Source of the DNA: an uncultured Clostridia bacterium
Lineage (GTDB): Bacteria; Bacillota; Clostridia; Christensenellales; UBA1750
DNA: 50,252 nt
NCBI GenBank assembly: GCA_947625765.1
Contig: CANQPP010000015.1
Span: 1 to 50,252, forward strand
Direction: 5' to 3'
Shown here piece by piece: positions 34,387 through 41,908 of this stretch. The notes under the pieces were generated by a model. It worked only from the letters and a program-made list of their open reading frames with translations, was not told where the DNA came from and searched no databases. Both the position numbers and the translations under genes were made by a program. Numbering within the stretch: position 1 is the first letter of the stretch; each line of letters begins with the position of its first letter.

Positions 34387-34703
34387 GCGCATCGTGGAAA
34401 AGATGCTTGCCCCTGTGCGAGAAGCTCATCCGCTATTGTGAAGGCTGTTCCTATGAAAGCTTCTCGGGCGACACCAAGCTGGTCGAGGCCTGTGTATTCA
34501 ATCTCAGCCAGATCGGAGAGTTGTGCCATTCGGTCGACGATGCTTTTGCAGCCGCTCACCCGGAAATACCGTGGGCGGAAATGTACGGCCTGCGAAACCG
34601 CATCGTGCACGACTATGAGGGCGTCAATCTCCTGCTCGTCTGGGAGATCATCAGCGAAGACGTGCCGGAGCTGAAAAGGCTGCTTCAAAACTGCAAACCA
34701 TAA
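34383..34703 (+). CDS. hepT: HEPN-domain toxin (HepT/DUF86 family)
   Basis: 106 residues, all helical. The RNase motif R-x4-H appears as RNRIVHDYEGV near residues 70-80, typical of HepT. Its Tyr is in the position modified by MntA in studied pairs (HDY). HEPN toxins cleave RNA when released from the antitoxin. The start overlaps the mntA stop. A terminator follows at 34748-34784. The module may stabilise the region or serve in phage defence. Confidence 0.88.
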   Translation: MSASWKRCLPLCEKLIRYCEGCSYESFSGDTKLVEACVFNLSQIGELCHSVDDAFAAAHPEIPWAEMYGLRNRIVHDYEGVNLLLVWEIISEDVPELKRLLQNCKP

Positions 34704-34747
34704 GCAGCACGGCTCGCTCTTTACGAAAAACCAAACCGATCCATCAA

Positions 34748-34784
34748 AGACGGACGTTCCCGCATCAGGGCCGTCCGTCTTTTT
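34748..34784 (+). terminator. Terminator after the HEPN gene
   Basis: Stem AGACGGAC (34748-34755) / GTCCGTCT (34773-34780) followed by TTTT. Confidence 0.75.
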
Positions 34785-34812
34785 GCATCAGGGTTTTTCG
34801 GCGTTCCTTCGC

Positions 34813-34840
34813 TTGTTTTTTCTCATGGTCGTGGTATACT
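34813..34840 (+). promoter_or_regulatory. Promoter of the GH172-type gene
   Basis: TTGTTT (34813-34818), 16 bp, extended -10 TGGTATACT (34832-34840), 44 bp before the start. Confidence 0.6.
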
Positions 34841-34883
34841 GAAAGCGGCCCTTTCATCAGAAATGCAACAGGAGGATGGCAAA

Positions 34884-35915
34884 ATGGCAGCGGACTATAC
34901 CCGGATCAGCGACCACGAGACATTCGCGTTTTCCGCGGAGAATCCCACCGGCGCGCGCAGCGGCGGATCCCGCGGCGGGGACTGCACCAAGCTGCGCCCC
35001 ACGGTGGAGATCCAGCCCGGCGAGGAGGCGGAGCTCGTCCGGGTCGAAGGGCCCGGCACCATCGAGACGATGTGGTTCACCGGGTACGTGGGGCACAGCT
35101 TCATCCTGCGCATCTACTGGGACGGCGCGGACTTCCCCAGCGTGGAGGCGCCGCTCTCCGCGTTCTTCGGCTGCGCCTACGACGAGGCGCTGCTGGACAG
35201 CAGCGGCAACTATCCCGCCTTCAGCGCCGCGGTGATGATGGTCGCGCCGGGCCGGGGCTTCAACAGCTACTGGGAGATGCCCTTCCGCAAGGGCTGCCGC
35301 ATCACGATGGAGAACCGCTCGGCGGAGCAAAAGAGCCTCTACTACTGCATCACGGGCGAGAGAGGCCCTGTCGCGCCGGACGCCGGCTACTTCCACGCGG
35401 CGTACCGGCAGGAGCACCCTGTGCAGCGCGGCCGCAGCTACACCGTGCTGGACGGCGTGCACGGCCAGGGGCAGTTCGTGGGCCTGACGCTGGCGACCGG
35501 GATGAACGGCCACAACAGCTGCTGGGTGGAAGGCGAGGCGCGCATGTATCTGGACGGCGACCGCTACCCCTCCCTGCACTACACCGGCACCGAGGACTAT
35601 TTCGGCGGCTCCTACGGCTTCGGCAACGACATCGCGCGCAGGAAGTACCAGACCTACGCCGGGCTGTACAGCGGCATGTTCGCGATCCTGGGCGACAACT
35701 CCCAAAATTACGCCCAGCAGCAGCGCTTTCTGCTCTACCGCTTCCACATCAAGGACCCCGTTCGCTTCCGCAGCGGCTTCCGCATGACGCTGGATAACCT
35801 CGGTTGGACGGGCCCCCGCTACGACGATTACACCTCCGTCGCCTTCTGGTACCAGAGCGCCCCCGCGCGCACGCCCTTCGCGCTCCCCGCGGACCACGAG
35901 CTCGTCATGCGCTGA
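34884..35915 (+). CDS. DUF2961/GH172-family protein
   Basis: 343 residues from ATG 34884, 8 nt after AGGAGG (a Met at 34863 lacks an SD). The two jelly-roll halves of DUF2961 are recognisable: GTIETMWFTGYVGHSFILRIYWDGADFPSVEAPLSAFFG in the first and SLHYTGTEDYFGGSYGFG with the conserved Glu in the second. GH172 enzymes characterised so far act on fructofuranosyl or D-arabinofuranosyl linkages, and many members are intracellular and hexameric. No signal peptide is seen. Substrate unknown; no sugar transporter is adjacent. Confidence 0.87.
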   Translation: MAADYTRISDHETFAFSAENPTGARSGGSRGGDCTKLRPTVEIQPGEEAELVRVEGPGTIETMWFTGYVGHSFILRIYWDGADFPSVEAPLSAFFGCAYDEALLDSSGNYPAFSAAVMMVAPGRGFNSYWEMPFRKGCRITMENRSAEQKSLYYCITGERGPVAPDAGYFHAAYRQEHPVQRGRSYTVLDGVHGQGQFVGLTLATGMNGHNSCWVEGEARMYLDGDRYPSLHYTGTEDYFGGSYGFGNDIARRKYQTYAGLYSGMFAILGDNSQNYAQQQRFLLYRFHIKDPVRFRSGFRMTLDNLGWTGPRYDDYTSVAFWYQSAPARTPFALPADHELVMR

Positions 35916-35933
35916 TCTCTCCCTATACATACA

Positions 35934-35977
35934 AACCCGCCGACTCGCTGGGAACACAGCCCCAGCGTCGGCGGGTT
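35934..35977. terminator. Convergent terminator between GH172 and sortase genes
   Basis: Stem AACCCGCCGAC / GTCGGCGGGTT with an inner CGCTGGG / CCCAGCG extension. The plus side continues into TTCTTGT. Confidence 0.75.
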
Positions 35978-35984
35978 CTTGTAT

Positions 35985-36710
35985 CTATTCCGCCCGCTTT
36001 CCCCGCACCAGCAGGCGGTAGGCGGTGCTGCCGTGGGGATGGCAGGAGATGAGCGTGCAGAAGTCCTCCCCCGGCTCGATGGCGAGGTCGTCCACCTGCC
36101 GGGGAAACACGACGGTGATCTGGTCGACCTCGTAGGTAAGGCATTCGTCCAGCACGGTGAGCGTGAACGCGTCCCCGACGGCCAGCTTGTCCAGGTCATG
36201 GAACAGGCGCGCGGTGGACAGGTCGCGGTGAGCGCACAGGGCTGTGTGGCAGCCTTCGCCGCCCACGGGCAGCGACGAGCCTGGGATGTGCCCCACGGCC
36301 TGCGCCAGCACGTCCTCGCCGGCGGTCTGGTAGATGGGCAGAGCCACGTCGATCTTGGGGATCTGCAGATAGCCCAGCATCCCGGTGCCTGTGAAGTCGA
36401 GCTGCGCGCGGTATGCCTGCATCTCCTCCGGCGAGAGCCGGAAATGCGTGCCCGGTCGCAAGCGGCAGTTATAGTCGAGCGCGGAGGCCCAAATCTCGCT
36501 TTTCTCCTCCTGGGAAAGCGCCGCGACCGCCTGATCGTAGCGGGCGATGCACGCGGCCATGCGCAGGGAATGGAACCAGTCGTGAATGGGCGTGTAGGCG
36601 AGCAGATACAGGCTCAAAAGGGCCGCGGCCCCGAGCGGGAGCCAGGCGGACAGGCGGGCCCTTTTGCCCGTCCGCGGCCCGTTTGGCGCCTTTTCGTGAA
36701 CGGCACCCAT
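35985..36710 (-). CDS. Class C-like (pilin) sortase
   Basis: 241 residues from ATG 36710. One N-terminal TM helix (21-40), then a sortase fold: LGYLQIPKIDVALPIYQ, CAHRDL (His161), TLISCHPHGSTAYRLLVRG (Cys223, Arg232). The TLxTCxPxGxxxxRLLVRG pattern is the mark of class C pilin-polymerising sortases. The usual C-terminal TM helix of class C is missing, so class D or a short C form is possible. It is the only sortase in the window and lies 86 bp after surface gene 1, separated by a hairpin. It is expected to process the LPESG signals of the three large surface proteins. Confidence 0.87.
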   Translation of the reverse strand: MGAVHEKAPNGPRTGKRARLSAWLPLGAAALLSLYLLAYTPIHDWFHSLRMAACIARYDQAVAALSQEEKSEIWASALDYNCRLRPGTHFRLSPEEMQAYRAQLDFTGTGMLGYLQIPKIDVALPIYQTAGEDVLAQAVGHIPGSSLPVGGEGCHTALCAHRDLSTARLFHDLDKLAVGDAFTLTVLDECLTYEVDQITVVFPRQVDDLAIEPGEDFCTLISCHPHGSTAYRLLVRGKRAE

Positions 36711-36748
36711 GGAAGCCCCGCCCCCTTGCGCTTGCGTTTTTATAGAAA

Positions 36749-36778
36749 GGGCCGGGGACAAGCGACTGCCCCCGGCCC
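36749..36778 (-). terminator. Hairpin between surface gene 1 and sortase
   Basis: Perfect 9-bp stem GGGCCGGGG / CCCCGGCCC. The following minus-strand sequence (TTTCTATAAAAAC) is a poor T-tract, so it may be a leaky terminator lowering sortase expression relative to the surface protein. Confidence 0.6.
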
Positions 36779-36795
36779 TCATGCGTTTGGTGAAG

Positions 36796-39700
36796 CTACC
36801 TCGCCCGGCGGCGGCGCAGCGCGGCCCAGACGGCCCCACCCAGGACCAGCGCGAGCCCGGCCAGCACACAGGGCCACGTCCCCGGCCCGCCGGATTCGGG
36901 CAGCTTATACTGGACCGGCGGATCGCCGACCGTCAGCACGCCATAAGGCACGGCTACCGTCACGCCCGCAGGTATGGATCTGTCCTCAAGCCCATAATAG
37001 AACAGAACGGGTCCTTCTAACTTCTGATATCCATCCGGGGCCTCGAGTTCCTCCAGAATGTAGTAGCGCCCAGGCTCCAGATTCCAGCCCGTGATGGTAA
37101 ACGTGCCGCTTTCGTTGGTCTCGAACTGCCAATCATCTTTGCTGTAACAGCTGAAGTTCTCGCCGTCTATGGTGAAGGTTTTGGTATCCTCCCAACTTTC
37201 CCCTTCCTTCTTCACCATATAGAACTTGAACTCCGCGCCCTTCAGCTTCCTGCTTGCGTTCTGACTGTCGGTCTTTTCGGTCGTCAGCCGGTACGTGTTG
37301 CCTTCGCCGCCAGCATAGACCTTATCGACCACCAAAGCGCCATCATAACTGCTGTCCGCTCGGTCCACGCCGTCGATGCTGGCCTTGTTGGACACCTCGA
37401 CCTCTCCCATTTCAGGGATGCTCGCCTGATAGTTGATGAACAGCTTCTTGCCGTCGGGTATCTTCAGCCTGTATTGGTTTTCCTTCTCCGAAGGCAGGAA
37501 GCCCCATTGGTCTAACGTCAATTCCCCGCCTTCCGTTGTGTATCCCAGCCCCGTCAGCTTGTTGCCGCTTTCGTCGGTCACTTCGATGCTGTTTGGATCG
37601 ATAACGATGCCGCTGCTCTCATCCGTTACGATCAAGTAGTCCTTATCCGGGTCCAGATCGGCGCCAATGGAGTTGATCTCCAGCTTGAAGCGGATCAGGT
37701 TGCTCGTGCCGTCCTGTTCGGCCGTCTTGTTCAGCCTGTTCGGGAAGTAGGGGACATCAGCCTCGGCATCCCAGTGGGGCATCGTGTTGTCCTCGATCAC
37801 AGCCCTATTGTGCACATTGGTCTCGGACCCGCTGTAAGCGTGCTCCTTGAGCCACTCGTCGGAGGCCTTCAGCGTATAGGTGAACTCCAATCGGTCCACC
37901 AAGGTGGAGTATGTATCGGCAAAGGCCCAGCATAAAAGACCGCTGTTGTTCCCAAAATTCCACAGGTACGCCTTGATATCGCCGTCGCCGAAATCATCTT
38001 CTGTTATGGAGCCTCTGGTATAATAATCGCCTGCACCGGGGGTATAGGGGTACACAAAAACCTCACCGTTTTTCCCATAGGTCGTCGCCGTCAGTGTCCC
38101 GTTCACATAGTCCCAGCCGTCGGCGTAATCGTCATAGAACGCGGCGGATGTGATGGGAGCGCCCTGATTGCCGACATCCAGCAAATACTCCCACACCGTC
38201 GAATCCGACAGGTTCAAGGAGACGGTATAGTCGATGGTGTTGTTGATCTTATCCAGTTTGCCGGTCTTGTTCAGCTTTTCTCCGTTGCTGAAGAACGTCT
38301 TATAACTGGGGAAAAAGGGACCATACTGGAGCGTGACCTTGTTCGAGATGCCCGTGAGCAGGACATCTTCCTTGGTCAGGGTGACCGTCACGGATGTGCC
38401 GTCGTCGTTTACGCGGCACAGGGTCAGGCCATTCGTCACATCCAGGTCGTATTCGACCGTTATCAGCCGCCCTAAATCGTACTTCCAGTGTCCCTTTGCG
38501 TACTCGCTATCCATCCCGAAGTAGATATACAGGTCTGCGGCCTTCACATCATCGATGCCATCATACAACCAGTAGATGTAGTTATCCATGCTTTTGGGAT
38601 CATAACCAGGCACATTCTCCGCCAGAGCATCATGATAGTCATAACCGACTAGTTCCTTCTTCTCGCCTGCTCCAGCCGGGAAGTCCTTTATGGGCCAATT
38701 GGCAACATCCTGGGCATAGACCTCCAAATTCCGGCAGTGGTCCGCGTCGAATCCCTGGACGATCCAGGTATAGCCGTCGTATTCCACCGTCGCGCGGTCG
38801 TTGATGAAGAAGGGGGCATACTCTGCGTTCGGCGCGACCGCCGCGTAAAGCGTATAGTGCAACAGCCCAGTCGCCTCGCTGTAATGCTGGTCCTTGCTCA
38901 CCACGCCGTCGCCGTTGGTATCCCAATAGACCTCCGCATAGCTTCCCCGCTTTTCTTCAACGGGTACGATCGTTTCCCCGCCGGTCTGCGGGTCCTTCAT
39001 GGGCATAGAGCCTGTAACGGTGGCTTCGTTGACGACCTGTCCGAAGAATCTGTCCGCCGCGCTCTGATCAAAGTTCGCCTTGTATTGGTAGTTGACGAAT
39101 AATTCGTCGCCCGTCTGCAGGGAGGCATACTTGCTCCCCTCTTTGAGCTTGACCTGGAAGGTCTGCAGCGCATAAGGGTTGGCCGGGTCGGGCGTCACGG
39201 GAACGAGTTCATAATCCTCTGCCGTCAATTCGATCGGCTCTCCGCCGCGCATGACTTTGGCCGAGATGTCATCCAACATCTCCAGGGTAATGCCCGGGGT
39301 CTGGGGCGGCGTGAGGACATCGCTCACGACAACATCCTGAATGGGGCCGTGGTCGACCGTCGTGTGGACGGTATACTCCAAAATTTGCGTGTCACTGTGA
39401 TAGTCGCTGAGCTTCTCCACCGTGATCTGGGGCTGGTCCGTGACCACAAACTTGAAGTTCTCGCCTGTGTCCCCGAAGTGCACGTCTTCGTCGCTGCCTC
39501 CCTCCATTTGCTGGGCGGTGGCATCCATATCGAAAGAGAGCGCAAAACTTGAGGATCCCTCCAGCGCTTTTTTTCCAGCATCGTTCAGCTCCACGGTGAG
39601 CACACCGTTTTCATCGATGGAGAATTTGCCGATCACCACTTCTTCACCATCGACTACGGCCTTCAGTTCAACATCGGACCTTTGCTCGACCTCGAAATTC

Positions 39701-40482
39701 TTCGGGATCTGATAGGTCATCTTTCCATCGTCCGACCACTGGAACTGGCCCTCGTCACCGCTCTGAGCGCCCTTCTCCTGAAATTCCAGGTGGATGCTAT
39801 ACTTCTCCCCCACGTACAGCTTGCCGTCCTTGACTTCCTCGCCCTTCTGGTCGGTGATCGTCACGTTGCCCACAAGGCCTTTCATATCCGGCACTTGAGG
39901 AGCCGCGATATACATGAACGCGAAATCCGAGAAGCCGTCCGTCGTGAAGGAAACGAAGCCGGCGTCGTCCACGGAGGTGTCCGCGATGAGCTGCGCTTCA
40001 TCTTCCCCCAAGTGCACCACCTGGATCGGGTCGCCCACCGCGAAGCCGTTCTGCAGTGCCTGTATGACCACGTTCACCGGCGCCGCCGGCTCGATCTCCT
40101 CCTCGCCCACGTAAAAGCCCACGTGGTAGATGGCGTTCATCTGGGGCGTTTCGCCGTCCCGGCCCGTGGCGGTCATGGCGGCGGCCATCTTCTTAGAATA
40201 GCTCTCCGGGTCGCTTTCCGGCGTCACCAAATAGGCCCGCAGCTGCGCGTCGCCGGGGATCTTCGCTTCCTTGCTGTACATGGCCTCCACATACACCGTA
40301 TCATCCCGGTAGGTCGCCGTGAGCGGGCCGTCCGCGCCGCGGAACTGCTGCCACGCCCCGACCGCTGCCAGGACCACGCCGAGCGCCATCGCCGCCCAGC
40401 ACGCGATGTTGAGCCACGTATTCGCCCTGTTTCCCTTGCCGAACCATTTAGTCATGGTATTTGCCTTCTTCGTTTCCATCAT
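36796..40482 (-). CDS. Giant LPESG-anchored surface protein 1 (pilin/adhesin-like)
   Basis: About 1,228 residues; start is one of two adjacent ATGs (40482 or 40479) behind GGAGGTGGC. A basic cytoplasmic head and a TM/signal segment (about 26-46) are followed by a ~150-residue domain shared with proteins 2 and 3 (ATYRDDTVYVEA to GFSDFAFMY). Several Ig-like adhesin domains follow, then a SpaA/Cna-B domain near 1085-1190 with the Glu box YYILEELEAPDGYQ, which suggests an intramolecular isopeptide bond. The sorting signal is LPESG at 1194-1198, then a TM helix and RRRRAR. The protein is likely a fibre or adhesin polymerised or anchored by the adjacent sortase. The only promoter visible upstream faces the wrong way, inside an inverted-repeat-bounded segment, so the gene looks OFF. 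Confidence 0.88.
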   Translation of the reverse strand: MMETKKANTMTKWFGKGNRANTWLNIACWAAMALGVVLAAVGAWQQFRGADGPLTATYRDDTVYVEAMYSKEAKIPGDAQLRAYLVTPESDPESYSKKMAAAMTATGRDGETPQMNAIYHVGFYVGEEEIEPAAPVNVVIQALQNGFAVGDPIQVVHLGEDEAQLIADTSVDDAGFVSFTTDGFSDFAFMYIAAPQVPDMKGLVGNVTITDQKGEEVKDGKLYVGEKYSIHLEFQEKGAQSGDEGQFQWSDDGKMTYQIPKNFEVEQRSDVELKAVVDGEEVVIGKFSIDENGVLTVELNDAGKKALEGSSSFALSFDMDATAQQMEGGSDEDVHFGDTGENFKFVVTDQPQITVEKLSDYHSDTQILEYTVHTTVDHGPIQDVVVSDVLTPPQTPGITLEMLDDISAKVMRGGEPIELTAEDYELVPVTPDPANPYALQTFQVKLKEGSKYASLQTGDELFVNYQYKANFDQSAADRFFGQVVNEATVTGSMPMKDPQTGGETIVPVEEKRGSYAEVYWDTNGDGVVSKDQHYSEATGLLHYTLYAAVAPNAEYAPFFINDRATVEYDGYTWIVQGFDADHCRNLEVYAQDVANWPIKDFPAGAGEKKELVGYDYHDALAENVPGYDPKSMDNYIYWLYDGIDDVKAADLYIYFGMDSEYAKGHWKYDLGRLITVEYDLDVTNGLTLCRVNDDGTSVTVTLTKEDVLLTGISNKVTLQYGPFFPSYKTFFSNGEKLNKTGKLDKINNTIDYTVSLNLSDSTVWEYLLDVGNQGAPITSAAFYDDYADGWDYVNGTLTATTYGKNGEVFVYPYTPGAGDYYTRGSITEDDFGDGDIKAYLWNFGNNSGLLCWAFADTYSTLVDRLEFTYTLKASDEWLKEHAYSGSETNVHNRAVIEDNTMPHWDAEADVPYFPNRLNKTAEQDGTSNLIRFKLEINSIGADLDPDKDYLIVTDESSGIVIDPNSIEVTDESGNKLTGLGYTTEGGELTLDQWGFLPSEKENQYRLKIPDGKKLFINYQASIPEMGEVEVSNKASIDGVDRADSSYDGALVVDKVYAGGEGNTYRLTTEKTDSQNASRKLKGAEFKFYMVKKEGESWEDTKTFTIDGENFSCYSKDDWQFETNESGTFTITGWNLEPGRYYILEELEAPDGYQKLEGPVLFYYGLEDRSIPAGVTVAVPYGVLTVGDPPVQYKLPESGGPGTWPCVLAGLALVLGGAVWAALRRRRAR

Positions 40483-40516
40483 GCCACCTCCAACGCTCCT
40501 TGCTCATGGCCTGAAC

Positions 40517-40542
40517 TACAACATAATCCGCATTATGTTGTA
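40517..40542 (+). repeat. Switch 1 left inverted repeat (recombination site)
   Basis: A site with perfect 11-bp arms TACAACATAAT / ATTATGTTGTA around the asymmetric centre CCGC. Palindromic arms around a short centre are the usual layout of a tyrosine recombinase core site. It lies 35 bp before the ATG of surface gene 1, so it would also form a hairpin in the mRNA leader. Confidence 0.85.
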
Positions 40543-40717
40543 AATCGGCAGCGGAAACTGGAAGACCGTACCGCCCGCGAGAGCTCCGCGGGCCGTTCGG
40601 ACCAAATTTAAGGCGCAAGAAACAAAGCCTTGTCATATTCTGGAAATGAGAGGGCTGTTTGCTGTGCGCATCGTTCGGTTTTGGCCCGTCAAGGCAAATG
40701 ATTCTTTCGGAAATCTC

Positions 40718-40746
40718 TTGCAAACGGCTGTCGGACGTGCTACAAT
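40718..40746 (+). promoter_or_regulatory. Promoter inside switch 1, facing away from surface gene 1
   Basis: TTGCAA (40718-40723), 17 bp, extended -10 TGCTACAAT (40738-40746). In this orientation it reads toward the 3' end of the recombinase 1 gene in antisense. It shares TTGCAAAC and GGACGTG with the promoter of switch 2. Confidence 0.75.
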
Positions 40747-40790
40747 GCAACTGTAAAAGTTTCTTTTCCTGGCGAGCTTTGGTTCGCTTT

Positions 40791-40816
40791 TACAACATAA
40801 TGCGGATTATGTCGTT
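40791..40816 (-). repeat. Switch 1 right inverted repeat (recombination site)
   Basis: Reads TACAACATAAT-GCGG-ATTATGTCGTT on the plus strand. Its reverse complement matches the left site over the contiguous 22 bp ACATAATCCGCATTATGTTGTA; the remaining outer arm differs at two bases. The centre is the reverse complement of the left centre, so recombination between the sites would invert the segment. Confidence 0.85.
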
Positions 40817-40837
40817 GACTGCGGGTCGGCGGCTTTT

Positions 40838-41680
40838 TTATTCGATCAAGTGCATGCGTTCCATGCGCTTGCGGTGTTCCGCGCCGGTGCTGATGATGTA
40901 CAGCCGCGTCGTTTCGATGCTGCTGTGGCCGAGGATGTCGGCCAGCTTGGCGATATCCTTTTCCAGCCCGTAGAACACCCGTGCGAACAGGTGGCGCAGG
41001 TTGTGCGGAAACACCTTCTTGGGATCGACGTGGGCCGCCGCGCACAGGCCCTTCATTTCGCGCCAGATGTTGCTGCGGTCCATCGGCCGGCCGGAGCGCG
41101 TGACGAACACCGCGCCGGAGCGGAGCTGCCTTTCGGCGATGTAGCGCAGCAGCTTCTTTTGCAGGGCCTTGACGAGGAACACCGACCGCGTTTTGCCCTT
41201 GAGCGAGACCGTCGCCTCGCCGCGGCGGACCGCCTCCACGGTGATGAAGGGCAGCTCGCTGACGCGGATGCCGGTGCCGCAGAGCGTCTGCAAAATGAGG
41301 AGCAGCCGCTCGTTGTGCGACCGCTGGGCCGCGCGGCAGAGCCGCTCGTACTCCGTCCGGGTGAGCTCGCGGTCCTCCGGGCAGAACAGCCGCCGCTGGA
41401 GCTTCACGGTCTTGACGCGGCAATCGTGCCAGCCCAGGAACGCAAACAGGCTGTTGAGGCTGGCCAGCGCCGAATTGACGCTCCGCACGGCGTAGCCGCT
41501 TGCCAGAAGCTGCCGCTTGTAGCGCACGACCGCCTCCTTCGTCACCGGCCGGCCGCGCTGCTCATCGGCGAAAAAGTGGATGTCGCGCAGGTATTTTTCC
41601 GCGGTGTTTGGGCTTTTTTCCTCCGCCCGGACGAACGCGGAAAAGCCGTCGATGGCGCGCGATGTGAGGAATCTTTGCAT
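40838..41680 (-). CDS. Tyrosine recombinase 1 (Xer-like, switch-associated)
   Basis: 280 residues from ATG 41680, preceded by GGAGGT (an upstream Met at 41749 lacks an SD). The N-terminal SAM-like core-binding domain (about 1-90) is followed by the catalytic domain with R139 (GTGIRVSEL), K163 (KGKTRS), H226 and R229 (HNLRH), H252 (LGHSS) and the nucleophile Y261 (TTRLYI), all intact. At this length it lacks an arm-binding domain, like XerC/D and the phase-variation invertases. Its gene ends 22 bp from the right site of switch 1. It is the likely recombinase for that switch. In the present orientation the switch promoter would transcribe its 3' end in antisense. Confidence 0.92.
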   Translation of the reverse strand: MQRFLTSRAIDGFSAFVRAEEKSPNTAEKYLRDIHFFADEQRGRPVTKEAVVRYKRQLLASGYAVRSVNSALASLNSLFAFLGWHDCRVKTVKLQRRLFCPEDRELTRTEYERLCRAAQRSHNERLLLILQTLCGTGIRVSELPFITVEAVRRGEATVSLKGKTRSVFLVKALQKKLLRYIAERQLRSGAVFVTRSGRPMDRSNIWREMKGLCAAAHVDPKKVFPHNLRHLFARVFYGLEKDIAKLADILGHSSIETTRLYIISTGAEHRKRMERMHLIE

Positions 41681-41710
41681 GGCATCTACCTCCGGGTAAG
41701 CTAGGAAAGA

Positions 41711-41738
41711 AGTATACCCGAAAAGTATGGCCGTGAAA
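41711..41738 (-). promoter_or_regulatory. Candidate recombinase 1 promoter
   Basis: Minus strand TTTCAC (41738-41733), 16 bp, TATACT (41716-41711), about 30 bp before the start codon. Confidence 0.5.
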
Positions 41739-41801
41739 GAGGCGAGCATCCGAAGAAAACGCCCGCAGACCCGACAAAGGTACGATTTGACAAAAAAGAA
41801 A

Positions 41802-41848
41802 CCCGCCGCGGCCGCTGGTTTTATGCGGTCGCAGGCGGGATTTTTTTG
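41802..41848. terminator. Terminator between recombinase 1 and surface gene 2
   Basis: Stem CCCGCC-GCGGCCGC / GCGGTCGC-GGCGGG with a T-run on the plus side (41841-41847) and an A-run on the other. It may act both ways and insulates the two units. Confidence 0.7.
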
Positions 41849-41865
41849 TTTTAGGGGAAAAAGAT

Positions 41866-41891
41866 GGGCCGGAACGCGATGTTTCCGGCCC
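41866..41891 (-). terminator. Terminator of surface gene 2
   Basis: Stem GGGCCGGAA / TTCCGGCCC followed by ATCTTTTTCCCC on the minus strand, 18 bp after the stop. Confidence 0.75.
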
Positions 41892-41908
41892 TTGGGTTTG
41901 GTTTGAAG

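Larger units (their letters stand above)
40517..40816. other. Putative invertible promoter segment, switch 1
   Basis: A 300-bp segment bounded by oppositely oriented sites (centre CCGC on the left, GCGG on the right). It contains one clear promoter, facing right, and a GCCCGCG / CGCGGGC hairpin near 40570-40592. It lies between surface gene 1 and the recombinase 1 gene. Inversion would point the promoter at surface gene 1. Inversion is inferred from architecture only. Confidence 0.8.
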
